64,000 nucleotides of DNA, from contig NZ_CP102846.1 of the NCBI RefSeq assembly GCF_013307435.2, forward strand, positions 248,001 to 312,000, given 5' to 3'. This stretch comes from Microvirga terrae (lineage in GTDB: Bacteria; Pseudomonadota; Alphaproteobacteria; Rhizobiales; Beijerinckiaceae). Within the stretch, counting starts at the first letter, position 1; each line of letters opens with the position of its first letter. Of the stretch, positions 36,234-47,131 are shown piece after piece. The notes beneath the pieces were generated by a model. The model was not told the DNA's origin, searched no databases, and was given only the letters and a program-made list of their open reading frames with translations. Position numbers and translations under genes: made by a program.

Positions 36234-37076
36234 CGGCCTGTTATGACTTGAACCCTTTGCACCTGGAGGCGTTTTGCTCGTCCTGTTTAAGGAGGAGCCA
36301 TGCTGACGGACACGCAATGGGCCATGCTGGAGCCTTTGGTGGAACAGTGCCGTCCTAAGGGCAAGACGCCGCCGCAAGATCTGCGTCGCACGATGGAGGC
36401 GATCCTCTGGCGGCATCAGAATGGCGCCAAGTGGCGCGCTGTGCCCTCGGAATTAGGGCCCTGGTGGCGCGCCGCTCAGACCTTCATCCGCTGGGCTCGT
36501 CTGGGTGTCTGGGAGCGCCTGCTCAACCTGGTGCAGGAGCGCGGCGTCCAGCTTGGAATGACGTTCCTGGACGGCACCAGCGTGCGCGCGCATCAGAAGG
36601 CGGCCGGGGCTCGTCGAAAAGGGGCTCTCAAGCTCAACGAGACGATCGTGAAGCACTTGGTCGCTCTCGTGGCGGCTATGGCACCAAGGCTTGCGTGATC
36701 GCCGACGGTCTCGGACGCGCTATCGCGTTTCGCCGTGCACCGGGTCAGGCGCACGAGCTGCCTGACGCCATTCCGCTGCCCGACACTCTGCCGGGTGTGC
36801 CCAGCTGGGTCGTAGCGGATCGCGGCTACTCCAGTCACAGCTTCCGCGAGCACATCTGGAGCCTCGATGCGAGGCCGGCGATCCCGGCCAAGTCCAATGA
36901 GGCGCCGGTGGCCTGTCCGGCCTGGATCTATACCAACCGCAATGTCGTCGAGCGGCTCTGGGCCAGGCTCAAAGAGTGGCGGGCTGTTGCAACGCGCTAC
37001 GAGAAGACGGCCTCATCCTTCATGGGCGTGCTCTGCCTCGCCGCAGCAATCGACTGGCTCAAGAACTAACAGGCCG
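36234..37076 (+). mobile_element. IS5-family element (IS427-like)
   Basis: Inverted ends CGGCCTGTTA at 36234 and TAACAGGCCG ending at 37076 (CTACGGCCTGTTA including flank) enclose 843 bp. TA lies outside both ends (36232-36233 and 37077-37078), the 2-bp target duplication usual for this group. The two-frame transposase inside is otherwise intact, so the element may be mobile. Confidence 0.78.
36300..37069 (+). CDS. IS5-family transposase, two frames joined by -1 frameshift
   Basis: The first frame (36300-36698) starts MLTDTQWAMLEPLVEQCRPK and contains ILWRHQNGAKWRAVPSELGP and TFLDGTSVRAHQKAAGA, with the first catalytic Asp. The second frame continues as EALGRSRGGYGTKACVIADG, VVADRGYSSHSFREH with the second Asp, and VVERLWARLKEWRAVATRYE with the Glu, to 37069. 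The switch point is AAAAGGGG at 36617-36624, a slippery run of the kind used for -1 frameshifting in this IS group, and the second frame is exactly -1 relative to the first. GGAGGAG precedes the ATG. The layout is normal for functional IS427-type elements. Confidence 0.82.
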
Positions 37077-37078
37077 TA

Positions 37079-37649
37079 GTGGAAGTTCGATTTGAACGGT
37101 CAGTTTGGTTCATCAATCTAAGGTTCTTGCTGGGCTTCGGTAACGCGGGTAACGAGGCACGTCTGTCGGCCCTTCTATATTGACGGTAACGGGTTCGTCC
37201 GATGTTACGTAAGACATGGTTGTAATGGGAATGTCTCACGCTTTAGACGAAACCTCGGAAGTAAGTGACAGGATGGCCTAAGTTCGTTGTCATTACAACG
37301 ATCCGGGTGATCATGTTTGATCGCCACCAACGGAAGCATAGCTTGCGCGAACATTCTCGCTGAGCAGTAGGATAAGACAACCCGCACGGATCGACACTCC
37401 AATTCGAGAAACGGCTCGGCTCTATCGGCTGCGATCACTTGCTAGCCAATGGCTAGGGAGCAGCTTCTATTGGGAGGGCTGCTCACAAATACAGCCGCCT
37501 CGCGACCACGACTATCCTTAAACCGGCAAATCTGGGTTGATTTCGGCAGTCGTGGCGGAGTTATTAGTGTTTGGCCAGCAGGTCTTACGGTTATTGAACC
37601 ATCGGTTCATGCGATACACTAGTGCTATCTGAAATTTGTTTTCGTTTGC
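37079..37649. other. No recognisable gene
   Basis: About 570 bp between the IS5 element and the GlxA-type regulator, with no supported frame. Confidence 0.4.
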
Positions 37650-38798
37650 TTAGAGGCCGATGACATCCGCGTTGGGGAAACTCTGCAGAGCACACCGGCT
37701 GCGCTCTGGTAGAGGAACTGCGCGAGCTGCGAGGTGTCTTACCTCCGACAGTTCGGGGCGACAGCGGCTTCGGTAGTTGCTAGGTCCAACGCTGAAGCTT
37801 CGCAGAAAGGCGCGACGCATATTGCTGACAGTCTTAAAGCCGCATAGGTAAGCAACGGTCTTTAGAGCGAGGGGCTTCTTGCTCTCGAGCATCGAACATG
37901 CATTCTTGAGTCGGACCATCTCGACGAAACTGCGGGGAGTCATGTTGAAGTCTCGTTGAAATACCCTCGACAAATTTCTGGGACTCATGTGAGCGCGACT
38001 AGCAAGTGCTCTAATCGAAAGGTCGGCCGTGAGATTCCCGTAAATGTACTCTAGTGCCGACCAAGCCACGCTTCCTGCTGGTGCGGATCTCGTAGGTTGT
38101 GGGTCGATTGGGATCGAGCTGGGAGGTTGGTATGAGCTTGTCACCAACGTTTGTGCGACTGCAACTGCGAGGTCTCGTCCAAAGTCATCCTCGACAAGCG
38201 TGAGTGCGAGCTGGACGCCCGCAGTTCGTCCTGCAGACGTGAAGATAGATCCGTTGTGTACCGTGATAGTGGCAGAGTTCTGGTGGATGCTCGGATCGGC
38301 TCCGATGAACTGCTTCAACAAGGGCTGATGCGTCGTCACTTTCGTCCCATCAAGAAGGCCAGCAGCCGCAAGTGTAGAAAGGCCCGAACCCGTTGAAGCG
38401 ATTCGACGAACGGCCTGGGCATTTCGGGCGAGCCAAGCGCTCAACGTCGGATTAACATCTATTCTAGGACTGCCAATAATACACAACGTGTCGAAGGGAT
38501 CACGAACATCTTCAAGCAAATGATCGACCACCAGCCGAATGCCCCCGAACCCCTCCACGATGCCGCGTTGCAGGCCTACGGACTGGACATTGTATAGTTC
38601 CTGTCGCCCTACAAGATTTGACGCCTCTGCGAAGACTTCGATCATTCCAGCAACGTCTAGAGCAAATGTGCCCGGCGGCAAAACAACAACAACGTTTCTG
38701 GGCGCGCCGATGCCCGAGCACGGCCAAGGCGAGGAAGTTTGGGCAAGGCCCGCATGATTGTTACTGGCTGTATGGCTTGAAGATGCATGGATCATCAC
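37650..38798 (-). CDS. GlxA-family regulator (DJ-1/PfpI sensor plus AraC DNA-binding domain)
   Basis: A 382-residue regulator. Residues about 35-210 form a DJ-1/PfpI-like domain (NVVVVLPPGTFALDVAGMIE, LCIIGSPRIDVNPTLSAWLA, GSGLSTLAAAGLLDGTKVTT, GSIFTSAGRTAGVQLALTLV). The usual nucleophile-elbow Cys-Thr-Gly reads Ser-Thr-Gly here, so it is a sensor rather than an enzyme. Residues about 245-345 are the AraC double helix-turn-helix (LTADLSIRALASRAHMSPRN, LSRVFQRDFNMTPRSF, VAYLCGFKTVSNMRRAFLRS). The ligand and targets are unknown. The degenerate receiver gene ends 31 bp upstream on the same strand, so the two are probably co-transcribed. Confidence 0.88.
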   Translation of the reverse strand: MMIHASSSHTASNNHAGLAQTSSPWPCSGIGAPRNVVVVLPPGTFALDVAGMIEVFAEASNLVGRQELYNVQSVGLQRGIVEGFGGIRLVVDHLLEDVRDPFDTLCIIGSPRIDVNPTLSAWLARNAQAVRRIASTGSGLSTLAAAGLLDGTKVTTHQPLLKQFIGADPSIHQNSATITVHNGSIFTSAGRTAGVQLALTLVEDDFGRDLAVAVAQTLVTSSYQPPSSIPIDPQPTRSAPAGSVAWSALEYIYGNLTADLSIRALASRAHMSPRNLSRVFQRDFNMTPRSFVEMVRLKNACSMLESKKPLALKTVAYLCGFKTVSNMRRAFLRSFSVGPSNYRSRCRPELSEVRHLAARAVPLPERSRCALQSFPNADVIGL

Positions 38799-38828
38799 AG
38801 TCTCCGGTGGAAGGCCGGTGGCATACTT

Positions 38829-39245
38829 TCAAGCTGCAATTCGCTGCTCAGCCCATTGAGTTATAGTCGGTGTATGTGCGGGCTGTTCCTGAGTCATCGA
38901 GTACCACATTGCGTCGATCACGCCGGCGGGTGAAGGATCATTCAGAACGATATGACCTTGGGAAGAGCTTCGTGTACACGACGCCGCAATTACTGCTGAC
39001 CGATCGGGATGGCTGTCATGATATTCGTCGGCAAGTATCCAGCCATCAATCAGGCCAGGAAGACTTGCGCGGCTATAAAGCCAATCGATACCACGGTTGT
39101 GAGCTCGCAAGAGCAAAAGTGCTTGGATACCAGATTCTGCAGTTACAGTGTCGTAGTTCCTCCCTTGAAGCTCCCTTGCGAGGCTCTCGCGGAACACTGC
39201 ATTGGTATCAACAATCAAAATGCGTTCCTCCCTGGCCGATGTCAT
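38829..39245 (-). CDS. Degenerate (pseudo-) receiver domain protein
   Basis: A 138-residue protein with the receiver fold pattern at its N-terminus (ERILIVDTNAVFRESLAREL, GIQALLLLRAH, SLPGLIDGWILADEYHDSHP) but without phosphorylation chemistry. The acidic pocket keeps only Asp13; the phospho-acceptor position before LPG is Arg59 instead of Asp; and the conserved Lys of the KP motif is Asp103 (LNDPSP). A good AGGAGG site precedes the ATG. The normal length and open frame argue for a maintained protein, not decay. It lies 31 bp upstream of the GlxA-type regulator on the same strand and may modulate it by protein contact; this is inferred from position only. Confidence 0.7.
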   Translation of the reverse strand: MTSAREERILIVDTNAVFRESLARELQGRNYDTVTAESGIQALLLLRAHNRGIDWLYSRASLPGLIDGWILADEYHDSHPDRSAVIAASCTRSSSQGHIVLNDPSPAGVIDAMWYSMTQEQPAHTPTITQWAEQRIAA

Positions 39246-39785
39246 AGCTGCCTCCTAGCACCAAGTTGGAAAGCTAGCACCCTCTCATAGAAACCCGGAA
39301 GAAGATGTCTGGAGTTGAAAATTAGCATGGCCTAGCAAGGGAGCGCCATCGTCCATGTGGAAGGCTCGATCACCAGGAGGTCTCGGGAGGGACACACCTT
39401 CGTATGCAGGAGTTCGCATGTCGGGTCGAGACAGTTACTCGCAGATCAGAAACGCAGCAGCCGCATCAGCCCTTCGTTGTACACGAAAGAGCAAAGCCAT
39501 CAACAGCCGACAGCGTACAAACGACATGACCGGAGGCGTCGCAATGTCGAGCGGCCAGGCCTTGGTGTTGCAAGAACATGTCGCAGGCATAACATCCTAT
39601 CCCGATCGGCGATACCCTTACGAGGTGTGACTAGGCTGTCGGCCCTTGAGCCTGTCGCGCGAAACAGGGAGGAATGTATTGGTAGCTGAGTATGCGGCCT
39701 GAGCGGCACGCGGAAACGAGGCCTTCACAAACAAGTTAAAGTCCCTCAGATACACTCAGCGGTTGGACGCAAACGTTGATCCACC
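39246..39785. other. No recognisable gene
   Basis: About 540 bp with an anonymous 91-codon plus-strand frame (39355-39630) that has no family resemblance. The IS630 element follows. Confidence 0.35.
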
Positions 39786-39787
39786 TA

Positions 39788-40828
39788 GAGCCTTTTCCGA
39801 CTATTCCGAGTCGGAGGGATTCCGCTTTGAGATCTGATGTGGCCTGCTGGCGTCCAGACATGGAGGCACGGCATGGCACGCGCTTACAGTCAGGATCTGC
39901 GGGACCGGGTGATCAAGACAGCCCTGGGTGGCGCCTCAGTGCGGCAGGCCGCCGCCCGCTATGGGGTCGGCATCTCAACCGCCGTTCTGTGGGTGCGCCG
40001 CGCTCGATCCGGCGAGGTGGCTGCCCGCCGGCAGGGTCAACCCAGGCACTCCAAGCTCGACGCGCATGCGGCTTTTCTGCTGGAGCTGATTGAAGCCTCC
40101 TCGCATATCATTCTTCACGAGATGCAGGCGAGGCTGAAGCAGGAGCGCGGCGTCTCGGCTGGCATCGGCACGCTCTGGCGCTTCTTCCACGCGCGGGCGA
40201 TCACCGTCAAAAAAAACCGCCCACGCCTGCGAGCGCGACCGGCCCGATGTCAGAGCCGCGCGCGAGGCTTGGTTTGACGGGCAGTTGGATCTCGACCCGG
40301 AACGATTGGTGTTCATCGACGAGACCAGCGCCTCGACCAAGATGGCACGCCTGTATGGACGCTGCGCGCGAGGCCAACGCTTGCGGGTCGGACTGCCGCA
40401 CGGACATTGGAAGACCACCACCTTTGTGGCCGGTCTACGCTTGAGCGGGTTTACCGCGCCGATGGTGCTGGATGGGCCGATGACCGGCCCGTGGTTTGCG
40501 GCTTATGTCGAGCAGATCCTGGTGCCGACCCTCCGGCCGGGCGACGTGGTGATCCTGGACAACCTGCCGCCGCACAAGAGCGCGACGGTGCGGGAGCTTG
40601 TCGCGGCAACAGGGGCGACGTTGAGGCGCCTGCCGCCGTATTCCCCTGACTTCAACCCAATTGAAAATGCCTTCGCCAAGCTTAAGGCACTGCTGCGCAA
40701 GGCGGCTGCCCGCACCAAGGACGCGCTCTGGCAGACCATCGGTGAACTGTTAGACGAGTTCTCGCCCGAGGAATGCGCTAACTACTTCAGGGCCGCTGGA
40801 TATGAACCGGAGTAAGCGGAAATGGCTC
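39788..40828 (+). mobile_element. IS630-family element
   Basis: Related ends GAGCCTTTTCCG at 39788 and, on the complement, GAGCCATTTCCG at 40828 enclose 1041 bp. TA lies immediately outside both (39786-39787 and 40829-40830), the expected target duplication. It contains one transposase gene disturbed by a single-base change in a run of A. Confidence 0.78.
39873..40815 (+). CDS. IS630-family transposase, two frames across an A-run
   Basis: Frame 1 from 39873 encodes the helix-turn-helix (MARAYSQDLRDRVIKTALGG, RQAAARYGVGISTAVLWVRR). Frame 2 encodes the DDE core: LVFIDETSASTKMARLYGRC, DVVILDNLPPHKSATVRELV and LPPYSPDFNPIENAFAKLK, with all three acidic residues. The join falls in eight consecutive A at 40209-40216, where frame 2 is +1 relative to frame 1; with seven A the gene would be one continuous frame. 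It could therefore be a recent one-base insertion or be bypassed by polymerase slippage on the homopolymer. IS630 elements with slippery A-runs are known. Confidence 0.8.
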
Positions 40829-41099
40829 TAGACGCTGGCCGCAGACTAGAATCGGATTGGCTGGGTTTCGCGTCAGTAGGGCTGTCCAGATGCTCGCTCG
40901 AGGTTTGGATTTACTGTCCGCCAGAAGGGATCCTTATCGTGTGGCGTCCAAGAGCCAACGCAACCGATCTTCGCGCATCCACCTGTAACGAAGCAGTCCA
41001 CAAGTGACACGGTCGCGAGCCAGTATAGCGCTCATATGGTAGGCGTGATGCTCCTGATCTGCGGGTGCTTATCAGTTAAACATCTGCTGCACTTCGAAC

Positions 41100-41750
41100 T
41101 CACGGGGAGGCCGCGCGAACACCCAGGATCTCTGCCATTCGCACAAGATCGGCAAGCGAGTGCGCACCCATTTTCCGCATGACGTTGCCCCGATGGACTT
41201 TGACCGTGATTTCGCTGAGTCTAAGTTCTCCTGCAACCTGCTTGTTCAGCAAACCATCAACGACAAGTCTCATTACCTCGCGTTCCCGCTGTGTCAGTGT
41301 GCCAAAGCAGGCCCGCAGATTCATTAATTGCTTCTCGGCTTGTCGCCGCTCGCGATCACGGTCGAGCGCAATAGCAACCGCATCAAGCATGTCTTGATCC
41401 CGAAATGGTTTAGCTAAAAAGTCGATGGCTCCTGCCTTCATGGCCTTTACAGACATTGGGATGTCGCCATGGCCAGTTATGAAGATGATAGGAATGTTGA
41501 TCTGTACTCTGGCGAGTTCTTTTTGAAGATCAAGACCGCTTATGCCTGGGAGTCTAACGTCAAGTACGAGACAGCTTGGTGCATCGGGGAAATGGCTCTC
41601 GAGCAATTCAGCGGACGAGCCGAATATCTTGACCTGGTACCCAACTGAGCGAAAGAGGCTTCTGAGCGCCTCGCGCAAGGACTGATCGTCGTCGACGAGA
41701 AAGACGACTGGCTCTTCGGCTGCTTCCGGAGAGGTGCTACGTGATATCAT
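41100..41750 (-). CDS. FixJ-type response regulator
   Basis: A 216-residue two-domain regulator. The receiver (residues about 14-130) keeps all key residues: VVFLVDDDQSLREAL acidic pair, phospho-acceptor Asp in CLVLDVRLPGISGLDL, Thr in IIFITGHGDIPM and Lys in DFLAKPFRDQ. The C-terminal LuxR-type helix-turn-helix reads TLTQREREVMRLVVDGLLNK, QVAGELRLSEITVKVHRGNV. The ATG at 41750 follows a GGGGGTGAT site; an in-frame GTG lies three codons earlier. No cognate histidine kinase is adjacent. It diverges from the RND efflux operon across about 810 bp and may control it, which is only an inference from position. Confidence 0.9.
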   Translation of the reverse strand: MISRSTSPEAAEEPVVFLVDDDQSLREALRSLFRSVGYQVKIFGSSAELLESHFPDAPSCLVLDVRLPGISGLDLQKELARVQINIPIIFITGHGDIPMSVKAMKAGAIDFLAKPFRDQDMLDAVAIALDRDRERRQAEKQLMNLRACFGTLTQREREVMRLVVDGLLNKQVAGELRLSEITVKVHRGNVMRKMGAHSLADLVRMAEILGVRAASP

Positions 41751-42562
41751 GTATATCACCCCCTAATGCGTAGTGAAACTAGCTGAAGATAGCATTGAGT
41801 TCACGAAATCATAAACGAGATCCAAGTGCCATGATAACGATAGGAGCGAGCACATAAGACAATTGCGGATTTGCCGATCACAGTACGTTACCTCCGCTAT
41901 TCGGTCTTCATACTACAGTGAGAGCGCTAAACTCCAAGTGAGGTGCTGACGTCTTGGTCAGTGAGCAAACCCGAAACTCCATTGAGACCTGCAGCCGGGA
42001 TCGGCTGTGGCTATCCCCGTGCTGCCGATCTCGTTCACGACAGGTCGTCAGCAAGTCCTGCCTATACTTTCTATTGCACGGTTTAACTGCGCCGCGCCCT
42101 ACAATCGTTTATTGAGCCACTCGCCGCCGCATTATGAAAATTAGGTCACAAGAAAGCGGCTAGCATATGCTGTAACTCCGCAGTCAGCTGATAGCAACAA
42201 CCCGAGCCGCACCTTTAAGTTTTGGGTCTGATCCTTTCGTGTGGACGTGCCAAACGAAAGTATAACCGTACTAAACTAATCGGTGCTCTCGGAACTGCAC
42301 GATATAATCGAATATTTGCAGTATGTGCCTACACTGGTTCGAACGTTTCACTGACTTCTGTGCAGCTCACGAATTAGGCCACGGTCGTCTGCTGTTACCT
42401 TCAACAAAGCTGACTGCTGCCATTTCTTATCTAACGCTCCTGTTGAGAGGCTAGAGGTTGGGTACGTAACGGACCACCAGTTGGTGGGAAAAGGTTAATC
42501 CACAACCGCCAGTTCCTGCGAGACCAGCAAGATCTCGGGTGATGTGGATCGTAGGAGGTACG
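41751..42562. other. Divergent regulatory region between the FixJ-type regulator and the RND operon
   Basis: About 810 bp without a plausible gene. It separates divergent genes and should hold both promoters and any operators, but no clear palindrome or -35/-10 pair stood out. Confidence 0.4.
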
Positions 42563-43708
42563 ATGAACCCGTATCGGTCGAAGAAGTTCTACTGGAGGGT
42601 GACCGTTCTCATTGGTCTTCTAATCCAAGCGGCGTGTAATGCTCCACAGCAATCAGCGCCTCCGGCGCCGCCGCCAGCAGTCAGCGTACAGCCCGTACAG
42701 ACGCGTGGGGTAAGCCAGTCTTTTCAATTTGTCGGACACGTCAAGGCAGTGAGCAAAGTCGATCTGCGAGCCCGCATCGAAGGCTTTCTCGAGCAAGTTG
42801 CGTTCCGAGAGGGTCAGGCAGTCAGGACTGGTGACCTATTGTACCAGATCGAGAAAATTCAGTTTCAAGCGCAATTAGACCAAGCAAAAGCGAACTTGGC
42901 ATCGGCTGAGGCTGTGGCAACCAACGCACAGCTCCAGTATGAGCGGCAGCTATCTCTCTCGCAGCGCCAATTTAGCCCTCAGTCTACTGTTGATCAAGAC
43001 AAGGCGAACCTCGATAGCGCCAAGGCCAATGTCTTACAGGTGAAGGCTGCACTCACCCAGGCAGAGGTGAACCTCGGCTACACCGTGATTAGATCTCCAA
43101 TCAACGGCCTGATCGGCCGAACCGCATTCACCGTCGGGAATCTAGTCAATCCTGCGAGCGGTGTACTTGCAACAATCGTGAGTCAAAATCCGACCTATGT
43201 GCTCTTCCCAGTAAGCGTGCGAGATCTGGAGCTCATTCGTGAAGCCCGCCACGAGGAAGGAGGCGGGCTCGCCAAGATCGAGATCCGCCTCCGCCTGTCA
43301 AGCGGCACCGAGTACGCGCACCGCGGTGTGTGGGATCTGACCGATCCACAGGTTGATCAACAGACTGATACGCTCATCATGCGTGCGACGATTCCAAACC
43401 CCGACGGGCAGTTGATCGACGGCCAATTCGTGACGGTGGAGATCCGTCGCCGCATGGAGGAGCCGCGCGTGGTCATCTCGCAAGCAGCTTTGCAATTCGA
43501 CCAGAGCGGCTACTACGTGCTTGTGGTGGATGATCAGCACAAGGTGCAGCAGCGCCGGATTGAAACCGGCCCAAGCCGCGACACCAATGTTGTAGTAACT
43601 GCGGGTCTTCACGAGGGAGAGTATGTGATTGTTGATGGAATCCAGAAGGTCCAACCCGGACAAGTCGTGCAGGCCAAGGCAATAGCGCCGGAGGCCCAGG
43701 GCAAATGA
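42563..43708 (+). CDS. RND efflux periplasmic adaptor (membrane fusion protein), lipoprotein
   Basis: A 381-residue HlyD/AcrA-family adaptor. The N-terminus is a lipoprotein signal with lipobox LIQAAC, then a Pro-rich spacer. The lipoyl half-motifs are [39 protein letters not shown] and [20 protein letters not shown], flanking a coiled-coil hairpin rich in Ala, Gln and Lys ([20 protein letters not shown]). Beta-barrel and membrane-proximal domains follow. It links the inner-membrane pump to an outer-membrane channel. The ATG at 42563 has AGGAGGT 5 nt upstream, better than the in-frame ATG at 42539. Its stop overlaps the pump start by 4 bp (ATGA). Confidence 0.93.
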   Translation: MNPYRSKKFYWRVTVLIGLLIQAACNAPQQSAPPAPPPAVSVQPVQTRGVSQSFQFVGHVKAVSKVDLRARIEGFLEQVAFREGQAVRTGDLLYQIEKIQFQAQLDQAKANLASAEAVATNAQLQYERQLSLSQRQFSPQSTVDQDKANLDSAKANVLQVKAALTQAEVNLGYTVIRSPINGLIGRTAFTVGNLVNPASGVLATIVSQNPTYVLFPVSVRDLELIREARHEEGGGLAKIEIRLRLSSGTEYAHRGVWDLTDPQVDQQTDTLIMRATIPNPDGQLIDGQFVTVEIRRRMEEPRVVISQAALQFDQSGYYVLVVDDQHKVQQRRIETGPSRDTNVVVTAGLHEGEYVIVDGIQKVQPGQVVQAKAIAPEAQGK

Positions 43709-46700
43709 TCTCGAATGTATTCATTGATCGGCCACGCCTCGCTTTTGTCGTTTCCATCATCATCACCTTGGCGGGATTAATCGCCCTGCGTGCGATCCCA
43801 GTCGCTCAGTTCCCTGAAATTGTGCCACCTCAGGTCTCGCTCACGACCCTCTATCCTGGAGCCGATGCCGAGGTTGTCGAGACCACAGTCGCTCAGCCGA
43901 TCGAGCAGCAGGTTAATGGTGTTGATAACGCGCTCTATTATCAATCAACGAGCGGCGCCGACGGTAGTTACACACTGACCGTCACCTTCGCCCTCGGAAC
44001 TGACCCTGACATCAATACGGTTAACGTCCAGAATCGCGCTCAGCTTGCAACACCACTCCTTCCTCAGGAAGTTCAACGTCAGGGCCTTGTCATCCGCAAG
44101 AAATCAGCTGCACTATTACAAGTCATCACGTTGTCAGCCCCACGTGGCACGCACGACCCGCTGTTTCTGAACAACTATGCCACGATCAACATTATCGACC
44201 CACTTGCACGCATTCCCGGCGTCGGTCAGGCAAGCCTCTTCGGCCCTCTCGACTATTCGCTGCGTCTGTGGCTCGACCCCGCTCGTCTCACAGCCTTCAA
44301 CTTAACGCCAGCCGACGTGATCGCGGCGATCCAAACCCAAAACCTGCAAGCGGCGGTCGGCCGCATCGGTGCGGAACCCGCATCAAGCAGCCAGCAGCTA
44401 CAGCTAACCATCAAGACAAAGGGACGGCTGACCAAGACCGAGGAGTTTGGAAACATTGTACTTCGTGCAAACCCCGATGGCTCCTTCGTCCGCATCAAGG
44501 ATGTAGCCCGCACTGATCTGGGCGCCAAGACGCAAGACCGGCAAACCCGCCTCAATGGAGTGCCATCAGCAACAATTGGCATCTACCAAGCGCCAGGCGC
44601 AAATGCGGTTGAAGTGGCGCGTCGCGTGCGAGAGGTGATTGACGAACTAACCAGCCGTTTTCCAGATGATGTCCGCAGCGACGTATTCTACGACGCGACT
44701 GTCTTCGTTACAGCAACTGTCGGCGAGGTTATCCGTACTCTTATCATCGCCTTCGTTTTGGTCGCACTTGTCGTGTTCCTGTTCTTGGGCAAGGTGCGCA
44801 CCATGGTAATCCCCCTCGTAGCGGTACCAGTCTCGATCATTGGCACCTTCGCTGTTATGTTGATTGTTGGCTATTCGGCCAATACGGTATCGCTCCTTGC
44901 ACTGGTCCTCGCCATCGGGATTGTCGTCGATGATGCCATTGTAGTTACCGAGAACGTGGAGCGGGTGATTGAGGAAGAGCCGAACCTCTCAATTCCTGAT
45001 GCCACGAAGAAGGCCATGGCAGAAATCACTGGTCCTATTATTGCAATCACATTGGTTCTGCTGTCGGTATTTATTCCAGTAGCCTTCATTCCCGGAGTCA
45101 GTGGCGAGCTTTTTCGCCAGTTCGCGGTCGCAGTTTCAATCGCAATGGTCATCTCGGCGGTAAACGCTTTAACATTGAGCCCCGCGTTATGTTCGATTCT
45201 GTTGAAACGTGTAGGCCAGCGGCGCGGTCCCATGCGGTATGTTCTCAGTGGAATTGACCGAATTCGCGATGGGTATGCCGCACTGGTCCACCGTCTCGTG
45301 CGCGTAGCAGTCATCGGTCCAATCATCGTGCTTGGAGTCGCTGTGGCTTCATTCGTCCTCTTCAGGAGCACCCCACAGGGCTTCCTGCCATCGGAGGATC
45401 AGGGGGTTATCTTCGCCGCCATGCGGTTGCCCGAGGGCGCATCCAGCGAGCGGACTGAGAAGCTGGTTGCTCAGGTGGAGGATATCATTCGGCCGACTCC
45501 AGGAGTGGCGGGCGTCCTATCCGTGGTTGGTCTTAACTTTATCGACTATGTGGCCTCGTCGAACAATGCCTTTTTCGTAATCCGAATGAAACCGTACGAG
45601 CAGCGCACGGATCCATCTCAAAGCGTCGATGCGGTCATTGGACGCCTTCGTCCGCAACTCGCCGCCGTTCAGGGCGCCGTAGTCTTTCCGTTTAACCTGC
45701 CGCCTGTTCTTGGCCTGGGCAACACCGGCGGTTTCCAGTACGGCCTTGAAGCGCTGCAGGGCCAAAGTCCCAATGATCTTGCGGCAGTTATGCGCGGAGT
45801 TCTTGTCGCCGCCAACCAGCAACCGGAGCTCGCTGGTGTCTTCAGTACCTTTGCAGCAGATACACCGCAGGTTTATCTCGATATCGATCGCGACAAGGCT
45901 CAGGTGCTAGGCATCTCTACTAGTAGCATTTTCAGCGCGCTACAGGCATCACTTGGCGGATTTTATGTCGATGACTTCAATCTCTTCGGTCGAACTTGGC
46001 AGGTCAATGTTGAGGCGGAGGCTGCGTTCCGCGACGAAATCGAAGACATTTACCGGGTCTATGTCCGCAATGCTGCCGGGATGATGGTGCCAGTCCGCGC
46101 CCTTGCTCAAGCTCGTCTCGTGCAGGGACCGCAAGCGGTTATACGCTATAACGGATTTCGGGCCACAATCATCAACGGCACGCCTATGTCTGGATACAGC
46201 TCAGGCCAAGCACTTTCGGCGATGGAGCGGATCTCAGCCACGACACTGCCGTCTGGCTATGGTTTTGAATGGACTGGAACTGCACTGCAGGAGAGGACGG
46301 CAAGCGGCCAGACCGGAACCGTTCTTGCGCTCGCAGTACTCTTCGCCTACCTTTTTTTGGTGGCTCTTTACGAGAGCTGGAACATCCCCATCCCCGTCCT
46401 ACTATCCGTCAGTGTCGCTATGTTTGGCGCAATCGCGGCCGTAAAGATGTCCGGCCTCGCCTTTGATGTCTATGCTCAGATCGGGCTTGTGGTGTTAGTA
46501 GCGCTTGCAGCCAAGAACGGAATCCTTATCGTCGAGTTCGCACTCCAGCAGAGGCGCCAGGGCGCGAGCGTCCGCGATGCAGCGATTGAGGGCGCGCGCT
46601 TGCGCTTCCGACCAGTGATGATGACTAGCCTCGCGTTCATTTTTGGTCTGCTGCCTCTGGTGATTGCTGAAGGCGCCGGAGCAATTAGCCGACGTGCGGT

Positions 46701-46848
46701 CGGAACTCCCGTCTTCGGAGGAATGATTGCTGCGTCGCTGATTGGTATCTTCATCATCCCAATGCTCTATGTGGTCTTCCAGAAGTTGCGCGAGTTCGGC
46801 TCCGGCCGCACTCCCCGCGGCGAGAGCTCGCCAAGTGGCGAAGTGTGA
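43705..46848 (+). CDS. RND efflux pump permease, HAE1 family (AcrB-like)
   Basis: A 1047-residue inner-membrane proton-driven pump, the normal length for AcrB/MexB homologues. N-terminal [20 protein letters not shown] is typical. The proton relay residues are present: the adjacent Asp pair in TM4 ([20 protein letters not shown]) and the TM10 Lys in [18 protein letters not shown]. Two large periplasmic loops carry the porter domains ([40 protein letters not shown]). Substrates cannot be predicted. It is translationally coupled to the adaptor. No outer-membrane factor gene follows, so it would use a TolC-type channel encoded elsewhere. Confidence 0.95.
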   Translation: MISNVFIDRPRLAFVVSIIITLAGLIALRAIPVAQFPEIVPPQVSLTTLYPGADAEVVETTVAQPIEQQVNGVDNALYYQSTSGADGSYTLTVTFALGTDPDINTVNVQNRAQLATPLLPQEVQRQGLVIRKKSAALLQVITLSAPRGTHDPLFLNNYATINIIDPLARIPGVGQASLFGPLDYSLRLWLDPARLTAFNLTPADVIAAIQTQNLQAAVGRIGAEPASSSQQLQLTIKTKGRLTKTEEFGNIVLRANPDGSFVRIKDVARTDLGAKTQDRQTRLNGVPSATIGIYQAPGANAVEVARRVREVIDELTSRFPDDVRSDVFYDATVFVTATVGEVIRTLIIAFVLVALVVFLFLGKVRTMVIPLVAVPVSIIGTFAVMLIVGYSANTVSLLALVLAIGIVVDDAIVVTENVERVIEEEPNLSIPDATKKAMAEITGPIIAITLVLLSVFIPVAFIPGVSGELFRQFAVAVSIAMVISAVNALTLSPALCSILLKRVGQRRGPMRYVLSGIDRIRDGYAALVHRLVRVAVIGPIIVLGVAVASFVLFRSTPQGFLPSEDQGVIFAAMRLPEGASSERTEKLVAQVEDIIRPTPGVAGVLSVVGLNFIDYVASSNNAFFVIRMKPYEQRTDPSQSVDAVIGRLRPQLAAVQGAVVFPFNLPPVLGLGNTGGFQYGLEALQGQSPNDLAAVMRGVLVAANQQPELAGVFSTFAADTPQVYLDIDRDKAQVLGISTSSIFSALQASLGGFYVDDFNLFGRTWQVNVEAEAAFRDEIEDIYRVYVRNAAGMMVPVRALAQARLVQGPQAVIRYNGFRATIINGTPMSGYSSGQALSAMERISATTLPSGYGFEWTGTALQERTASGQTGTVLALAVLFAYLFLVALYESWNIPIPVLLSVSVAMFGAIAAVKMSGLAFDVYAQIGLVVLVALAAKNGILIVEFALQQRRQGASVRDAAIEGARLRFRPVMMTSLAFIFGLLPLVIAEGAGAISRRAVGTPVFGGMIAASLIGIFIIPMLYVVFQKLREFGSGRTPRGESSPSGEV

Positions 46849-47131
46849 GACCGGATCGCAGAGGAATGAGGAGCCCCCAACCTTGACTCTCATTCTTTCA
46901 CGATGGGTTCTCAAGCTTAGGAGCATACCTGCGATAGCCGAGGACAAAACATGCATTGTGCTTCGTTCGGTGGTCTAGAGAATTCAAATCAGCGTAGTCT
47001 GGAGTACCGCTCACTGCGCCCAGGTTGTAGTACGACAAATGGCAATCTGTTGTGATCCATTCATGACTTAAGACCGTAGGAATCCGCCGAAGGCCGCGGA
47101 ATTTCTGCTCGTGGCGTGGTAGAATGGCCGC
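46849..47131. other. Downstream of the RND operon
   Basis: About 280 bp with nothing recognisable; no T-run terminator was found after the pump gene. Confidence 0.4.
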
